DNA of 33,584 nt. It comes from Rubricella sp038526735. GTDB taxonomy: Bacteria; Pseudomonadota; Alphaproteobacteria; Rhodobacterales; Rhodobacteraceae. Shown in pieces: positions 8,315-16,952 of this stretch. Position 1 is the first letter of the stretch, and the number at the start of each line of letters is the position of its first letter. The stretch covers positions 1 to 33,584 of the forward strand of contig JBCBGM010000030.1 of NCBI GenBank assembly GCA_038526735.1. Direction: 5' to 3'. The notes under the pieces were generated by a model. The model saw only the letters and a list, made by a program, of their open reading frames with translations, did not search any database and was not told where the DNA came from. The position numbers and the translations under genes are program-made.

Positions 8315-8372
8315 GTGCTGCCCTCCGCCTAGACGGCGGAAGAAAGCTCAATGGTGGGTGGGGTTCAACCCG

Positions 8373-8846
8373 TCACGCGGTAGCGGTCTTGGGCAGAGGC
8401 TCCAAAGGCCCCTCATAGGCCCCTGCATTGAGCGGCACGCCGTGGCTCTGCGCCTTTGCACAGAGCTCCGCCATCGAGATATCGTCGAACTGGCCGAAGA
8501 TTTGCTTTTGCATATCGATCCAGAGCGGGCCAACAACGCTGGCAAAGAGATCACCATGAGACTCGGTGCTATCGAGCTCCGCGTCCATCTTGGCCACGGT
8601 GCGCACCACATCACCCAGCGTCACCTCTGCGGGCGGGCGTGCGAGCACATAGCCCCCGCGCGGGCCACGCACCCCGGTGAGCACACCCTCTTTGACAAGA
8701 CGCTGAAGGACTTGTTCGAGGTAGCGATGCGGAACGCCTTGGCGCCCGGTGATGTCACGCGCCTGCACAGGCCCGTCATTGGAGTTGTAAGCAACATCCA
8801 AAACCGCCTCCATCGCGAGAATGGTCTTCCGCGAGAGCCTTAACAT
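8373..8846 (-). CDS. Rrf2 family transcriptional regulator without the Fe-S cysteine cluster
   Basis: 157-residue winged-helix regulator of the Rrf2/IscR/NsrR family. The N-terminal helix-turn-helix and wing are clear: QARDITGRQGVPHRYLEQVLQRLVKEG, then VRGPRGGYVLARP (59-71) and VTLGDVVRTV. Fe-S members of the family carry three Cys around residues 90-106. Here the region KMDAELDSTESHGDLF has none, and the only Cys is C129. The regulator therefore probably senses something other than a [2Fe-2S] or [4Fe-4S] cluster, or acts through protein contacts. Its ATG overlaps the dut stop by one base (TGATG), so translation is coupled to coaBC-dut. Confidence 0.88.
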   Translation of the reverse strand: MLRLSRKTILAMEAVLDVAYNSNDGPVQARDITGRQGVPHRYLEQVLQRLVKEGVLTGVRGPRGGYVLARPPAEVTLGDVVRTVAKMDAELDSTESHGDLFASVVGPLWIDMQKQIFGQFDDISMAELCAKAQSHGVPLNAGAYEGPLEPLPKTATA

Positions 8847-9352
8847 CAGTCCACCTTTCGACGGGAAAGTCCGGTCGATCCGAACCCTCCACTGCCCCTT
8901 TCAGTCTCGTCCAAGTTATCTGTTTCGACCCACTCCATGCGGGTCACCGGGGCTAGGACGATCTGAGCGACCCGGTCACCATGGTTTACCTCGAAAGTCT
9001 CTCTCCCGAGGTTGATCAAGATCACGCCGACCTGCCCTCGGTAGTCTGAATCGATGGTTCCGGGCGCATTTGCCACAGTTATTCCATTTCTGAGAGCTAA
9101 GCCCGATCGCGGCCGAACCTGTGCTTCAAAGCCTCTCGGAATGGCCAGCCGAATACCTGTGGGAATTAGGGCACGCCCCCCTGGCATAAGGGTCACACCC
9201 TTCTTGCGGCGGTCGAGGCCGAAATTGGCATAGATATCCATCCCCGCAGCGCCCGCGCTTTCGTATTGCGGGAGCGGAATATCCGGGTCTGCGCTCTCGA
9301 TGCGTGTGATCTGCACACCGACGCCGGGGATAGAGAGTTTGATGCCGCTCAT
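8846..9352 (-). CDS. dut: dUTP diphosphatase (dUTPase)
   Basis: Hydrolyses dUTP to dUMP and diphosphate, limiting uracil incorporation and feeding dTMP synthesis. 168 residues from the ATG at 9352. All five trimeric-dUTPase motifs are visible: AGMDIYAN (36-43), RPRSGLA (80-86), GTIDSDYRGQVGVILIN (98-114), GDRVAQIVLAP (125-135) and RGSGGFGSTG (152-161). This start is chosen because ATGA couples it to the coaBC stop; the longer open frame upstream reads through coaBC in another frame. The coaBC-dut order is common in proteobacteria. Confidence 0.96.
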   Translation of the reverse strand: MSGIKLSIPGVGVQITRIESADPDIPLPQYESAGAAGMDIYANFGLDRRKKGVTLMPGGRALIPTGIRLAIPRGFEAQVRPRSGLALRNGITVANAPGTIDSDYRGQVGVILINLGRETFEVNHGDRVAQIVLAPVTRMEWVETDNLDETERGSGGFGSTGLSRRKVD

Positions 9353-10542
9353 GCCAGCGCCTCCGCCAGCCTGTCTGCGAGGCGTTCTGCGGTTTCGCGT
9401 TTGCTCAGGCGCGGCCACTCCTCAGCACCCTCTTCGGTGATCAGCACAACGGCGTTTTCATCGCCGCCCATGATCCCGGTTTTGGGGGAGACGTCGTTGG
9501 CCACGATCCAGTCACAGCCTTTGCGCGCGCGTTTGGCGGTGGCGTGGGCGATCACGTCATCCGTCTCTGCCGCGAAGCCGATGACCAACCCGGGGCGTTT
9601 GGTGCCGCCAGAGACCTGCGCCAGGATATCCGGATTTTCGGTAAAGCTGAGCGTGGGCAGGGTGCCATCGCCGGTTTTCTTGATCTTGGAGTTGGCGGCA
9701 TTCTCTACCCGCCAGTCCGCCACAGCCGCCGCAAACACCGCCGCATCGGCGGGCAGGGCACCCTCAACGGCAGTGAGCATCTGCGCTGCCGTCTCTACCT
9801 GGTGGATTTCCACGCCCGAGGGCATCGGCGCCGTGGCAGGCCCCGTCACAAAACTCACCCGAGCACCCCGCCCGGCGAGGGCAGAGGCAATCGCGCTGCC
9901 CTGAATGCCCGAGGAGCGGTTGGCGATATAGCGCACGGGATCAATCGGCTCATGCGTGGGGCCGGAGGTGACGAGCACATGCTTGCCAGTGAGCGCCTTC
10001 GGCCCGAGGGCGGCGAGGATCGCGTCGCGAATATCCGCAGGCTCCGACATTCGGCCATAGCCGAACTCACCACAGGCCATGTCGCCTTTGGTTGGGCCAA
10101 CGAATGTCACGCCATCCGCCGCCAATTGCGCCCGGTTGCGCCGGGTCGCAGCATGCTCCCACATCCGCACATTCATCGCGGGAGCCATCAGCACCGGCTT
10201 GTCAGTCGCAAGCAAAAGCGTGGACGCCAAATCATTGGCCAAACCGTTTGCCGCCTTCGCCATCAAATCTGCCGTGGCTGGCACCACCACCACCAGATCA
10301 GCGCTGCGGGAGAGCTCAATATGCCCCATCTCCGCCTCGTCGGTGAGATCGAAGAGATCGCGGAACACCTTGCTCCCCGCCAGCGCCGACACAGAGAGCG
10401 GGGTGACGAATTCCTCCCCCGCCCGCGTCAACACAGGGGTCACGGAAAGGCCAACGGTGCGCAGCAGCCGGATCAGCTCAAGCGACTTGTAGGCGGCGAT
10501 CCCACCGCCGATCACAAGAAGCACAGATTTGCCGCTGGCCAT
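9349..10542 (-). CDS. coaBC: Bifunctional phosphopantothenoylcysteine decarboxylase / phosphopantothenate-cysteine ligase
   Basis: Two steps of coenzyme A synthesis: CoaB joins cysteine to 4'-phosphopantothenate and CoaC decarboxylates the product using FMN. 397 residues from the ATG at 10542, chosen for its GGAGAG site and the family start MASGKSVLLVIGGGIAAYKS. The CoaC half has MGHIELSRSADL with its active-site His, and PAMNVRMWEHAAT (the PxMNxxMW motif). The CoaB half has TSGPTHEPIDPVRYIANRSSG and the NSKIKK lysine motif. First gene of a minus-strand run of five with tight or overlapping junctions. Confidence 0.97.
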   Translation of the reverse strand: MASGKSVLLVIGGGIAAYKSLELIRLLRTVGLSVTPVLTRAGEEFVTPLSVSALAGSKVFRDLFDLTDEAEMGHIELSRSADLVVVVPATADLMAKAANGLANDLASTLLLATDKPVLMAPAMNVRMWEHAATRRNRAQLAADGVTFVGPTKGDMACGEFGYGRMSEPADIRDAILAALGPKALTGKHVLVTSGPTHEPIDPVRYIANRSSGIQGSAIASALAGRGARVSFVTGPATAPMPSGVEIHQVETAAQMLTAVEGALPADAAVFAAAVADWRVENAANSKIKKTGDGTLPTLSFTENPDILAQVSGGTKRPGLVIGFAAETDDVIAHATAKRARKGCDWIVANDVSPKTGIMGGDENAVVLITEEGAEEWPRLSKRETAERLADRLAEALA

Positions 10543-10641
10543 TACCACTCTCCGATCACCTGTCGTGCAGGTAGGATGGCGCAAAACCGTCATCAAGTCA
10601 CCGAAGTTGCAAAAAGCTGACTAAACGCCCGTGGCACAACG

Positions 10642-10671
10642 AAAAAAGGGGTGCAGCATTGCCGCACCCCT
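10642..10671 (-). terminator. Intrinsic terminator of rpoH
   Basis: Read on the minus strand, AGGGGTGC pairs with GCACCCCT (10664-10671 with 10647-10654) around a 9-base loop, followed by a run of six T (complement of 10642-10647). It lies about 28 bases beyond the rpoH stop, a textbook position. Confidence 0.9.
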
Positions 10672-10698
10672 AAGGCCCATCCGACAGGGATAGATGGA

Positions 10699-11574
10699 TT
10701 ACATCGCAAAAATCTCTGCGGCTGCTGAGTTTGTGGTCTCAAGCCGCTTGCGCAGCTTCTTGAGCGCCTGCGCCTCAAGCTGGCGAATGCGCTCTTTCGA
10801 GAGGCCAAGCTCGTTACCGAGAGACTCCAGCGTGCGTGGGTCATCCTTCAGCTTGCGCTCGATGACGATCATCTTTTCGCGGGGGGTCAGCGCCTTCATC
10901 GCGTCGGCGAGCCAGCCGCGCACGCGCTCCATATCATGGGCGTGGGAGACGGTTTCATCCGCCTGTGCGCTCTCATCCTCAAGCGCTTCGAGCCACTCAC
11001 GGCCCTCATCGCCTGCTTGCTGCGCGTTGAGCGAGAAGTCTGAGCCTGAGAGCCGCGCTTCCATCATCTCCACATCACGAAGCGGCACACCCACTTCCTC
11101 GGAGATACGCTGGCGCATCACAGAGCCGTCGAGGCCGTGGGCACCGCCCTCTTCACGCTCAATCTTCGCGCGCACCCGGCGCAGGTTGAAGAACAAAGCC
11201 TTCTGGGAGGAGGTGGAGCCGGTGCGCACCATCGACCAGTTGCGCATCACGTAGTCTTGGATCGACGCTTTGATCCACCACACAGCGTAAGTGGAGAAGC
11301 GCACGCCCCGTTCGGGGTCAAACTTGTCAGCCGCTTTCATCAGGCCGACACCCGCTTCCTGGATCAGGTCGGGCATCGGGGCGCCATAACGGCGATATTT
11401 TGCAGCCATCGACACGGCGAGGCGCATGTATGCGTTCACAAGCCGGTGGAGGGCGCGTTCGTCGCGGTGGTCGCGCCAGGCGCGGGCCAATTCAAGCTCG
11501 GTTTCTGCGTCGAGCATCTCTGCGCCCATCGCTTTTCGCGTGACAGAGCGGGAGAGCGTGTCGTCTAGTGCCAT
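10699..11574 (-). CDS. rpoH: RNA polymerase sigma-32 factor RpoH
   Basis: Heat-shock sigma factor, 291 residues from the ATG at 11574 (AGGGA upstream); the open frame extends 143 codons further without RpoH similarity. Region 2 is clear: LVNAYMRLAVSMAAKYRRYG, PDLIQEAGVGLMKAADKFDP, and the 2.4 stretch AVWWIKASIQDYVMRNWSMVR. The RpoH box QKALFFNLRR follows. Region 4 has TPREKMIVIERKLKDDPRTL and the helix-turn-helix LGLSKERIRQLEAQALKKL. Many Rhodobacteraceae carry two RpoH paralogues; which one this is cannot be decided here. The gene is monocistronic, with a terminator downstream and cobU divergent upstream. Confidence 0.97.
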   Translation of the reverse strand: MALDDTLSRSVTRKAMGAEMLDAETELELARAWRDHRDERALHRLVNAYMRLAVSMAAKYRRYGAPMPDLIQEAGVGLMKAADKFDPERGVRFSTYAVWWIKASIQDYVMRNWSMVRTGSTSSQKALFFNLRRVRAKIEREEGGAHGLDGSVMRQRISEEVGVPLRDVEMMEARLSGSDFSLNAQQAGDEGREWLEALEDESAQADETVSHAHDMERVRGWLADAMKALTPREKMIVIERKLKDDPRTLESLGNELGLSKERIRQLEAQALKKLRKRLETTNSAAAEIFAM

Positions 11575-11684
11575 CGTTGTTGTTTCCCTGTCTGTGCGGT
11601 GTTTTTTCCGCCTTGTGGTAGGGATTACGCGGGGCAGGGCCGAATGGATCACCAACGGAATCAAAAAAAACGCATTGTCCCGAA

Positions 11685-12209
11685 ATGAGTAACAATCAGA
11701 CGATATTGGTGCTGGGTGGCGCACGGTCCGGGAAGTCTCGGTTCGCTGAAACCTGTGTTGAAACGCTGGGCGGGCCGAAGGTTTATGTCGCGACGGCTCA
11801 AGCGTTTGATGAGGAGATGTCGGATCGGATCGCGCAACACAAACTCCAGCGCGGCGACGGCTGGCAGACGGTAGAGGCGCCGATGGATTTGCTCGGGGTG
11901 CTCCAAAACGCTCCCTTTGATGCGACCGTGCTGGTGGATTGCCTGACCCTTTGGCTGAGCAACCATATTTTGGCGGAAACCTGGTCAGATGACCTTTGGG
12001 CACCCATTGCCGAGGCCGTGACCTTGCGCGACGGCCCTACGGTGTTTGTCTCAAACGAGGTCGGCTACGGAATCGTCCCAGACACTCCGCTTGGCCGCCA
12101 GTTTCGCGATGCCCAGGGGCGGCTCAACCAGGCCGTCGCAGCCTCCGCTAACACCGTTGTGCTGGTCGCCGCCGGGTTGCCGCTGGTGCTGAAAGGCGCG
12201 CTGCCGTGA
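11685..12209 (+). CDS. cobU: Adenosylcobinamide kinase / adenosylcobinamide-phosphate guanylyltransferase
   Basis: Bifunctional cobalamin nucleotide-loop enzyme (CobU/CobP), 174 residues, normal size. The P-loop GGARSGKS lies at residues 11-18. The guanylylation region DRIAQHKLQRGDGWQTVEAP contains His52, the likely GMP acceptor. The late motif VFVSNEVGYGIVPDTPLGRQFRD is characteristic. No clear ribosome site precedes the ATG. It is divergent from rpoH across 110 bases. The next gene, a histidine phosphatase, overlaps by 4 bases (GTGA), consistent with B12 salvage. No other cob genes are visible. Confidence 0.95.
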   Translation: MSNNQTILVLGGARSGKSRFAETCVETLGGPKVYVATAQAFDEEMSDRIAQHKLQRGDGWQTVEAPMDLLGVLQNAPFDATVLVDCLTLWLSNHILAETWSDDLWAPIAEAVTLRDGPTVFVSNEVGYGIVPDTPLGRQFRDAQGRLNQAVAASANTVVLVAAGLPLVLKGALP

Positions 12210-12775
12210 CCCGTTTTTGGTGGGTGCGCCACGGCCCGACGCATCTAAAAACCCTCGCCGGATGGACTGACGCGCCCGCCGACCTCTCTGACAGCGCGCA
12301 AATCGACTGGTTGAAAAACCGCCTGCCTGATGGTGCGCTCTTCTCCTCCGACCTCCTCCGCGCGGTTCAAACCGCCGAGGCGCTGGGCCGCGGCGCGCCG
12401 CAGCAAGATCCGGCATTCAGAGAGACCAACTTCGGCGCGTGGGAGGGGCTCAGCCACGCCGAGATCGCCGAAAAATGGCTGGACCTCTCGCATAGCGTCT
12501 GGACGCACCCCGGCCACGCCGCTCCTCCTGGTGGTGAGAGTTGGAACACCATGGCCGCGCGCGTGCAGTCCGCGATCACGGCGCGCAAAGACATCGGCGG
12601 TGATGTGATAATCGTCGCGCACCACGGGCCAATTCTTGCCGCACTCCAACTCGCCAGCGCCACCCCCGCCGACCGGGTGCTCGCCTTCAGCATCAACAAT
12701 CTCTCCCTCACCCGCCTCGATTGGCTGCCAGAGGCGCAGACCTGGCGGATCGGATGCGTGAATCAGCATCTGTGA
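12206..12775 (+). CDS. Histidine phosphatase family protein (alpha-ribazole phosphatase-like)
   Basis: 189-residue branch-1 histidine phosphatase. The catalytic RHG motif is VRHGPTH (His9), and the second catalytic His lies in VIIVAHHGPILAALQ. FSSDLLRAVQTAE and FGAWEGLSHAEI are typical of CobC/GpmB-like enzymes. The GTG start overlaps the cobU stop, so cotranslation is expected. From this position I infer CobC, which removes phosphate from alpha-ribazole 5'-phosphate or adenosylcobalamin 5'-phosphate. Histidine phosphatases are hard to assign by sequence, so the substrate call is tentative. Confidence 0.8.
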   Translation: MTRFWWVRHGPTHLKTLAGWTDAPADLSDSAQIDWLKNRLPDGALFSSDLLRAVQTAEALGRGAPQQDPAFRETNFGAWEGLSHAEIAEKWLDLSHSVWTHPGHAAPPGGESWNTMAARVQSAITARKDIGGDVIIVAHHGPILAALQLASATPADRVLAFSINNLSLTRLDWLPEAQTWRIGCVNQHL

Positions 12776-12847
12776 CGCCATGGCCCACAGATCGGAATTG
12801 GCATCCTGGGTGTGCACAAGGCAGTCTCGCCCCAAAGGAGTTTGCCC

Positions 12848-13708
12848 ATGACCTACACCCTTGCCATCGGTGATCGCACGTACTCCAGCTGGTCTTTGCG
12901 GGGTTGGCTCCTGTTCGGCGCCTTCGACATCCCGGTCAAAACCGAGCTCCTGCCGATGAAAACGCCCGCCTTCGCGGCGGGACTTGAGCCCTACGCCCCC
13001 GCACGCCTCGTCCCCGCCTTGCGCTTTGACGACACCGTCGTGTGGGACACGCTGGCGATTGCCGAGACGCTCTCAGAGCGTCACCCAGACGCTGGGTATT
13101 GGCCGAGTGACCCCGCGCAGCGTGCGCTCGCACGCAGCATCACCGCCGAGATGCACTCTGGCTTCACCGCCCTCCGCAGCGCCTGCCCGATGGTGCTGAG
13201 CCACAAATGGGCGGGGTTTGACGCGAGTGCGGCGGTCATCGCTGATCTCGCGCGGATCGAGGCACTCTGGGGCGCTTGCCCAAACACTGACTGGCTCTTC
13301 GGCGGATATTCGGTGGTCGACGCCTTCTATGCACCCGTGGCGATGCGCATTGCGGGCTACGGGCTGCCCGTCTCGGCTACGGCGCAGGCCTATGTCGACA
13401 AACACCTCGCCCACCAACCCTTCCGCCAATGGCGCGCGATGGGGGCGGCGGAGCACAGCGCGCTCTCGGTCTATGAGCTCGGCTATGTCAAAGAAGCCTG
13501 GCCCGGACCCACGCCGATAGAAGCGATGGTCGAGATCGGTGGCACCCCGCTTAACGAAACCTGCCCCTTCTCTGGCGGGCCAGTGCAGCGCGACAGCCTC
13601 GCCCGGATCGAGGGCCAGATCGTCGGCTTCTGCAACCGCTTTTGCCGCGACAAGGTCGTTGCAGACCCTGAGGCCTGGCCCGAGGTCATGGCGCTGCTGA
13701 AAGGCTAA
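12848..13708 (+). CDS. Glutathione S-transferase fused to a C-terminal YHS-like Cys domain
   Basis: 286 residues from the ATG at 12848, which follows AAAGGAG; an upstream in-frame ATG at 12812 lacks a ribosome site. The N-terminal thioredoxin-fold domain begins YTLAIGDRTYSSWSLRGWLL, the Ser-type GST active-site region, with VPALRFDD and DTLAIAETL as the cis-Pro and glutathione gamma-Glu sites. The all-helical C-domain runs to about residue 205. A further 70-residue tail holds CPFSGGPV...GFCNRFCRDKVVADPEAW, which looks like a YHS/heavy-metal-type module. Typical GSTs stop near 210-230 residues, so the tail is an addition. Glutathione-dependent detoxification is inferred. A P-loop kinase gene follows after 4 bases. 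Confidence 0.87.
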   Translation: MTYTLAIGDRTYSSWSLRGWLLFGAFDIPVKTELLPMKTPAFAAGLEPYAPARLVPALRFDDTVVWDTLAIAETLSERHPDAGYWPSDPAQRALARSITAEMHSGFTALRSACPMVLSHKWAGFDASAAVIADLARIEALWGACPNTDWLFGGYSVVDAFYAPVAMRIAGYGLPVSATAQAYVDKHLAHQPFRQWRAMGAAEHSALSVYELGYVKEAWPGPTPIEAMVEIGGTPLNETCPFSGGPVQRDSLARIEGQIVGFCNRFCRDKVVADPEAWPEVMALLKG

Positions 13709-13712
13709 TCCG

Positions 13713-14204
13713 ATGGCCGCGACGCTGCATCTCTTGTGCGGAAAGATCGCCTCCGGAAAATCGACGCTCGCAAAGGCGCTCTCCGACGCGCCATCAACCG
13801 TGCTCATCTCAGAAGACGCGTGGCTGGCGGCATTGTTCAAAGACCAGCTGAACACCGGTGCGGATTACCTGCGCTGTGCCGAAAGACTGCGCTCAGCAAT
13901 GGCCCCGCACGTCATCGAATTACTAAAAGCCGGATGCTCGGTGGTGCTGGATTTTCCGGCAAACACCGTGGCGCAGCGGGCGTGGATGAAAGACCTGCTG
14001 ACCCAAACACAGGCCCCGCACACGCTGCACCACCTTGTCGCCGACGATGCCCTCTGCCTCGCCCGGCTCAAAGTGCGCAACGCGGGCGGGGCGCATCCGT
14101 TTGTCGTGGATGAGGCGCTCTTCCGCCGCTTCACCGCCCAGTTTGAGCCGCCGCAGCCCGAGGAAGGGTTCAGTGTGCGCGAGCACGTGCAATCCGCTCT
14201 CTAG
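13713..14204 (+). CDS. Small P-loop ATPase/kinase (zeta-toxin-like AAA_33 fold)
   Basis: 163 residues. The Walker A motif CGKIASGKST (9-18) is at the very start, followed by LISEDAWLAALF, with D37 in the place of the kinase catalytic Asp. CSVVLDFPANTVAQRAWMKDL resembles the Walker B and LID approach of small metabolite kinases, with VRNAGGAHPF and FRRFTAQFEPP near the end. The fold is that of gluconate-kinase/zeta/chloramphenicol-phosphotransferase-like proteins. No antitoxin gene is adjacent, so I do not call it a toxin. Probably cotranscribed with the GST gene 4 bases upstream. Substrate unknown. Confidence 0.78.
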   Translation: MAATLHLLCGKIASGKSTLAKALSDAPSTVLISEDAWLAALFKDQLNTGADYLRCAERLRSAMAPHVIELLKAGCSVVLDFPANTVAQRAWMKDLLTQTQAPHTLHHLVADDALCLARLKVRNAGGAHPFVVDEALFRRFTAQFEPPQPEEGFSVREHVQSAL

Positions 14205-14330
14205 ACAAAAACCATTAGCCTTCCGGCACCCTCGTCGCAAAACCCACCCCATCGGTCGCCTCTTTTCCCTTTTTCGCCCGCGCGGCGCGGCACAAAGTGA
14301 GCGGACGTTCAGCCCTGTCGGAGAGTCGCG

Positions 14331-16826
14331 ATGAAAACCCAAGCCCGTGCCGTTGTTGTTGGGGGTGGTGCCGTGGGGGCATCGATCGCCTACCACCTCG
14401 CCAAGGCCGGATGGGACACGATCTTGCTGGAGCGCGACGAGCTGACCTCTGGCTCGACCTGGCACGCGGCCGGTCTCTTGCCGCTCTTCAACATGAGCTA
14501 CGCGACCAGCCACATCCACGACTACAGCGTGAAGTTTTATAAAACGCTGGAGGAAGAGACCGGGCTGAACGCTGGCTTCTCGGTCGTTGGCAACCTGCGA
14601 ATGGCGCAAACGCAGGCGCGAATTGATGAGTACATGCTCTACGCCTCCACCGCCGAGACGGTGGGCATCCCGCATGAATGGCTCACCCCGAAGGACATCA
14701 AAGAGCGCTATCCGCTGATGCACACCGACGATCTGGTGGGCGCGATTTACCACCCCACCGACGGCTACATTAACCCCGCCGACGTCACCCAAGCGATGGC
14801 CAAGGGCGCGCGTCAGCGGGGCGTGGAGATTATCCGCAAGGCGCAGGTCGATGGGTATTCGTGGAACGGGTCAGAGTGGACGATCCACTGCACCAAGATG
14901 CTCGACAAGGGCGGCAACCTGATCCCGTCGGAAGAGAGATTCGAAATCACCGCAGAGCACGTCGTCACCGCCACTGGCAACCACGCGCAGCGCACGGCGA
15001 AACTCTTGGGGATCAAGATCCCGGCGATCCCGGTAGAGCATCAGTTCATCGTGACAGAGCCTGACCCGGCGCTTGTGGAGTGGCGGAAGCAAAACGGCGA
15101 GCATCCCGTCCTGCGCGACGCTGACGCGAAATGGTACGTGCGCGAAGAGCGCGGCGGCTGGATTCTCGGCCCCTATGAAGAGGGCGCGCCCGCACGCTTT
15201 GAATACACCGTGCCCGACAGCTTCCGCGCGGACCTCTTCCCCCTCGATCTGGAACGGATCGAGGAGGAATACATGTCGATGATCCACCGCATTCCGTCTT
15301 CAGAGAGTGTGGGTCTGAAAGACGATTACAACGGCCCGATCTGCTACACACCCGACGGCAACCCGCTCGTCGGCCCCGCACCTGGCTTGCGCAACATGTG
15401 GCTGGCCGAGGGGTTCTCGTTCGGCATCACGGCGGCGGGCGGCACAGGCCATTACCTCGCGCAGATGATGACCGAGGGCGAGGCGGAGATCGACATGGCC
15501 TCGCTCGACCCCAAGCGCTACGGCCCGTGGATCACCACCGAATACGCGATGCGCAAAAACGAAGAGTGCTATTCCCACGTCTACGTTTTGCACCACCCGG
15601 ATGAAGAGCGAGAGGCCTGCCGTCCGCTCAAAACCGCCCCCGCCTATGACCGGCAAAAGGCGCTGGGCGCACAGTTTGGCCAAGTGAACGGCTGGGAGCG
15701 GCCCAACTACTACGGCCCGCTCGACGCACCCGACAGCTTTGACCATGACGCCCGCTCGTTCCGCCGGGGCGGCTGGTGGGAGTATGCTAAGGCAGAAGCA
15801 GAGGCGATCCGGAACGCTGCGGGCCTGATCGATGCCACCGCCTTTGCCAAGCACTCCGTCAAAGGCCCTGACGCCACCGAGTTTCTCGACTGGTTCACCT
15901 GCAACAAGCTGCCCAAGGTGGGGCGCATCAACCTCACCTATGCCCTGACCACCGCGGGCACCGTGCGCACCGAGTACACCATCGTGCGGATGGGCGAGAA
16001 CGACTATTACCTGGTCTCGGCGGGCGCATGGGCGGCCTATGACCAAGACCACCTGATCAAAGCGGCGGAGGATTTCTGCGCCACCGGCAAGTCAGTGATG
16101 ATTTCCGAGGTCACCTCACAATACGGCGTCTTCGCCATCGCAGGGCCGCGCAGCCGCGATGTGCTGGCGAAACTCATCCGCGACCCCGAGCCTGAGACGG
16201 CGCTGTCGAACAAGCGCTTCCCCTGGCTGTCGGCCCGCAACATCGAGTTGGGCATGTGCCCCACCACCGCGATCCGTGTGGCCTATACCGGAGAGCTGGG
16301 ATGGGAGCTTCACCATCCGATGGAGATGCAAAACTACCTCTGGGATCAGCTGATGAGCGCCGGCGAAGAGTTTGGCCTCAAACCCGTCGGTGCCCGCGCG
16401 CAAAACTGGTTGCGGCAAGAGAAAAGCTACCGCGCCTTTGGCTCTGATTTGGGCCGGGATGCGACGCCCCTTGAGGGTGGCCTCGACCGGTTTGTGGATC
16501 TCACCAAAGACTTCCACGGCAAGCAGGCGATGCTCGACACCGGGGTCCGCTCAAAATGCGTCACAGTGCTGATCGACGGCCCCGACGATGCAGACCCCTG
16601 GGGCCGCGAGGGCTTTTTCCATGACGGAGAGATGGTCGGCCGCCTCACATCGGGCGGATATTCGGTCGCTTTTGGCAAACAAGTGGGCTTGGGCTACATC
16701 CGCCCCGATCTGGCCACGCCCGGCACCAAACTGAAGGTGCGAATGATGCGCGAGCTCTACGACGCCGAGGTCACGGTTGATTCGCCCTATGACCCGAAAA
16801 ACGAGAAAATTCGCGCCGACGGTTAG
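14331..16826 (+). CDS. FAD-dependent dimethylglycine/sarcosine dehydrogenase-type flavoprotein with GcvT domains
   Basis: 831 residues. The N-terminal DAO domain has the FAD dinucleotide motif VVVGGGAVGASIAYHLA (8-24). SGSTWHAAGLL (40-50) places His45 where dimethylglycine and sarcosine dehydrogenases attach FAD covalently. The FAO-type central part is followed by an aminomethyltransferase (GcvT-like) domain (about 430-720) and its C-terminal barrel (about 730-820), which transfers the released one-carbon unit to tetrahydrofolate. Length and order match mitochondrial DMGDH and its many roseobacter paralogues. The substrate is probably an N-methylated glycine derivative from glycine betaine or choline breakdown, but paralogues differ. 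It stands alone, without soxBDAG or betaine genes nearby. Confidence 0.9.
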   Translation: MKTQARAVVVGGGAVGASIAYHLAKAGWDTILLERDELTSGSTWHAAGLLPLFNMSYATSHIHDYSVKFYKTLEEETGLNAGFSVVGNLRMAQTQARIDEYMLYASTAETVGIPHEWLTPKDIKERYPLMHTDDLVGAIYHPTDGYINPADVTQAMAKGARQRGVEIIRKAQVDGYSWNGSEWTIHCTKMLDKGGNLIPSEERFEITAEHVVTATGNHAQRTAKLLGIKIPAIPVEHQFIVTEPDPALVEWRKQNGEHPVLRDADAKWYVREERGGWILGPYEEGAPARFEYTVPDSFRADLFPLDLERIEEEYMSMIHRIPSSESVGLKDDYNGPICYTPDGNPLVGPAPGLRNMWLAEGFSFGITAAGGTGHYLAQMMTEGEAEIDMASLDPKRYGPWITTEYAMRKNEECYSHVYVLHHPDEEREACRPLKTAPAYDRQKALGAQFGQVNGWERPNYYGPLDAPDSFDHDARSFRRGGWWEYAKAEAEAIRNAAGLIDATAFAKHSVKGPDATEFLDWFTCNKLPKVGRINLTYALTTAGTVRTEYTIVRMGENDYYLVSAGAWAAYDQDHLIKAAEDFCATGKSVMISEVTSQYGVFAIAGPRSRDVLAKLIRDPEPETALSNKRFPWLSARNIELGMCPTTAIRVAYTGELGWELHHPMEMQNYLWDQLMSAGEEFGLKPVGARAQNWLRQEKSYRAFGSDLGRDATPLEGGLDRFVDLTKDFHGKQAMLDTGVRSKCVTVLIDGPDDADPWGREGFFHDGEMVGRLTSGGYSVAFGKQVGLGYIRPDLATPGTKLKVRMMRELYDAEVTVDSPYDPKNEKIRADG

Positions 16827-16833
16827 TGCACGT

Positions 16834-16861
16834 GCAACCCTTCTCGCAGGGGTTGCGCAAC
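16834..16861 (+). terminator. Weak hairpin after the DMGDH-type gene
   Basis: GCAACCC (16834-16840) pairs with GGGTTGC (16850-16856), and an overlapping palindrome GTTGCGCAAC ends at 16861. No T-tract follows, so it may only stabilise the 3' end of the mRNA. Confidence 0.35.
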
Positions 16862-16952
16862 GCGGTCACATCTCCTCAAAACCACCCAAAAGTGGCAGCA
16901 CCGTGCCGCAATTCACCTGTAAACCCTCCTGACGCAACAACAGGAGCGTTCG

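Noticed and set aside
9544..10620. 358-codon plus-strand open frame opposite coaBC
   Set aside because: His/Arg/Gly-rich translation without domains, fully antisense to coaBC.
13713..14204. Zeta-like toxin of a toxin-antitoxin pair
   Set aside because: The P-loop fold is similar, but no small antitoxin gene is adjacent and the gene sits 4 bases after a GST in what looks like a housekeeping run.
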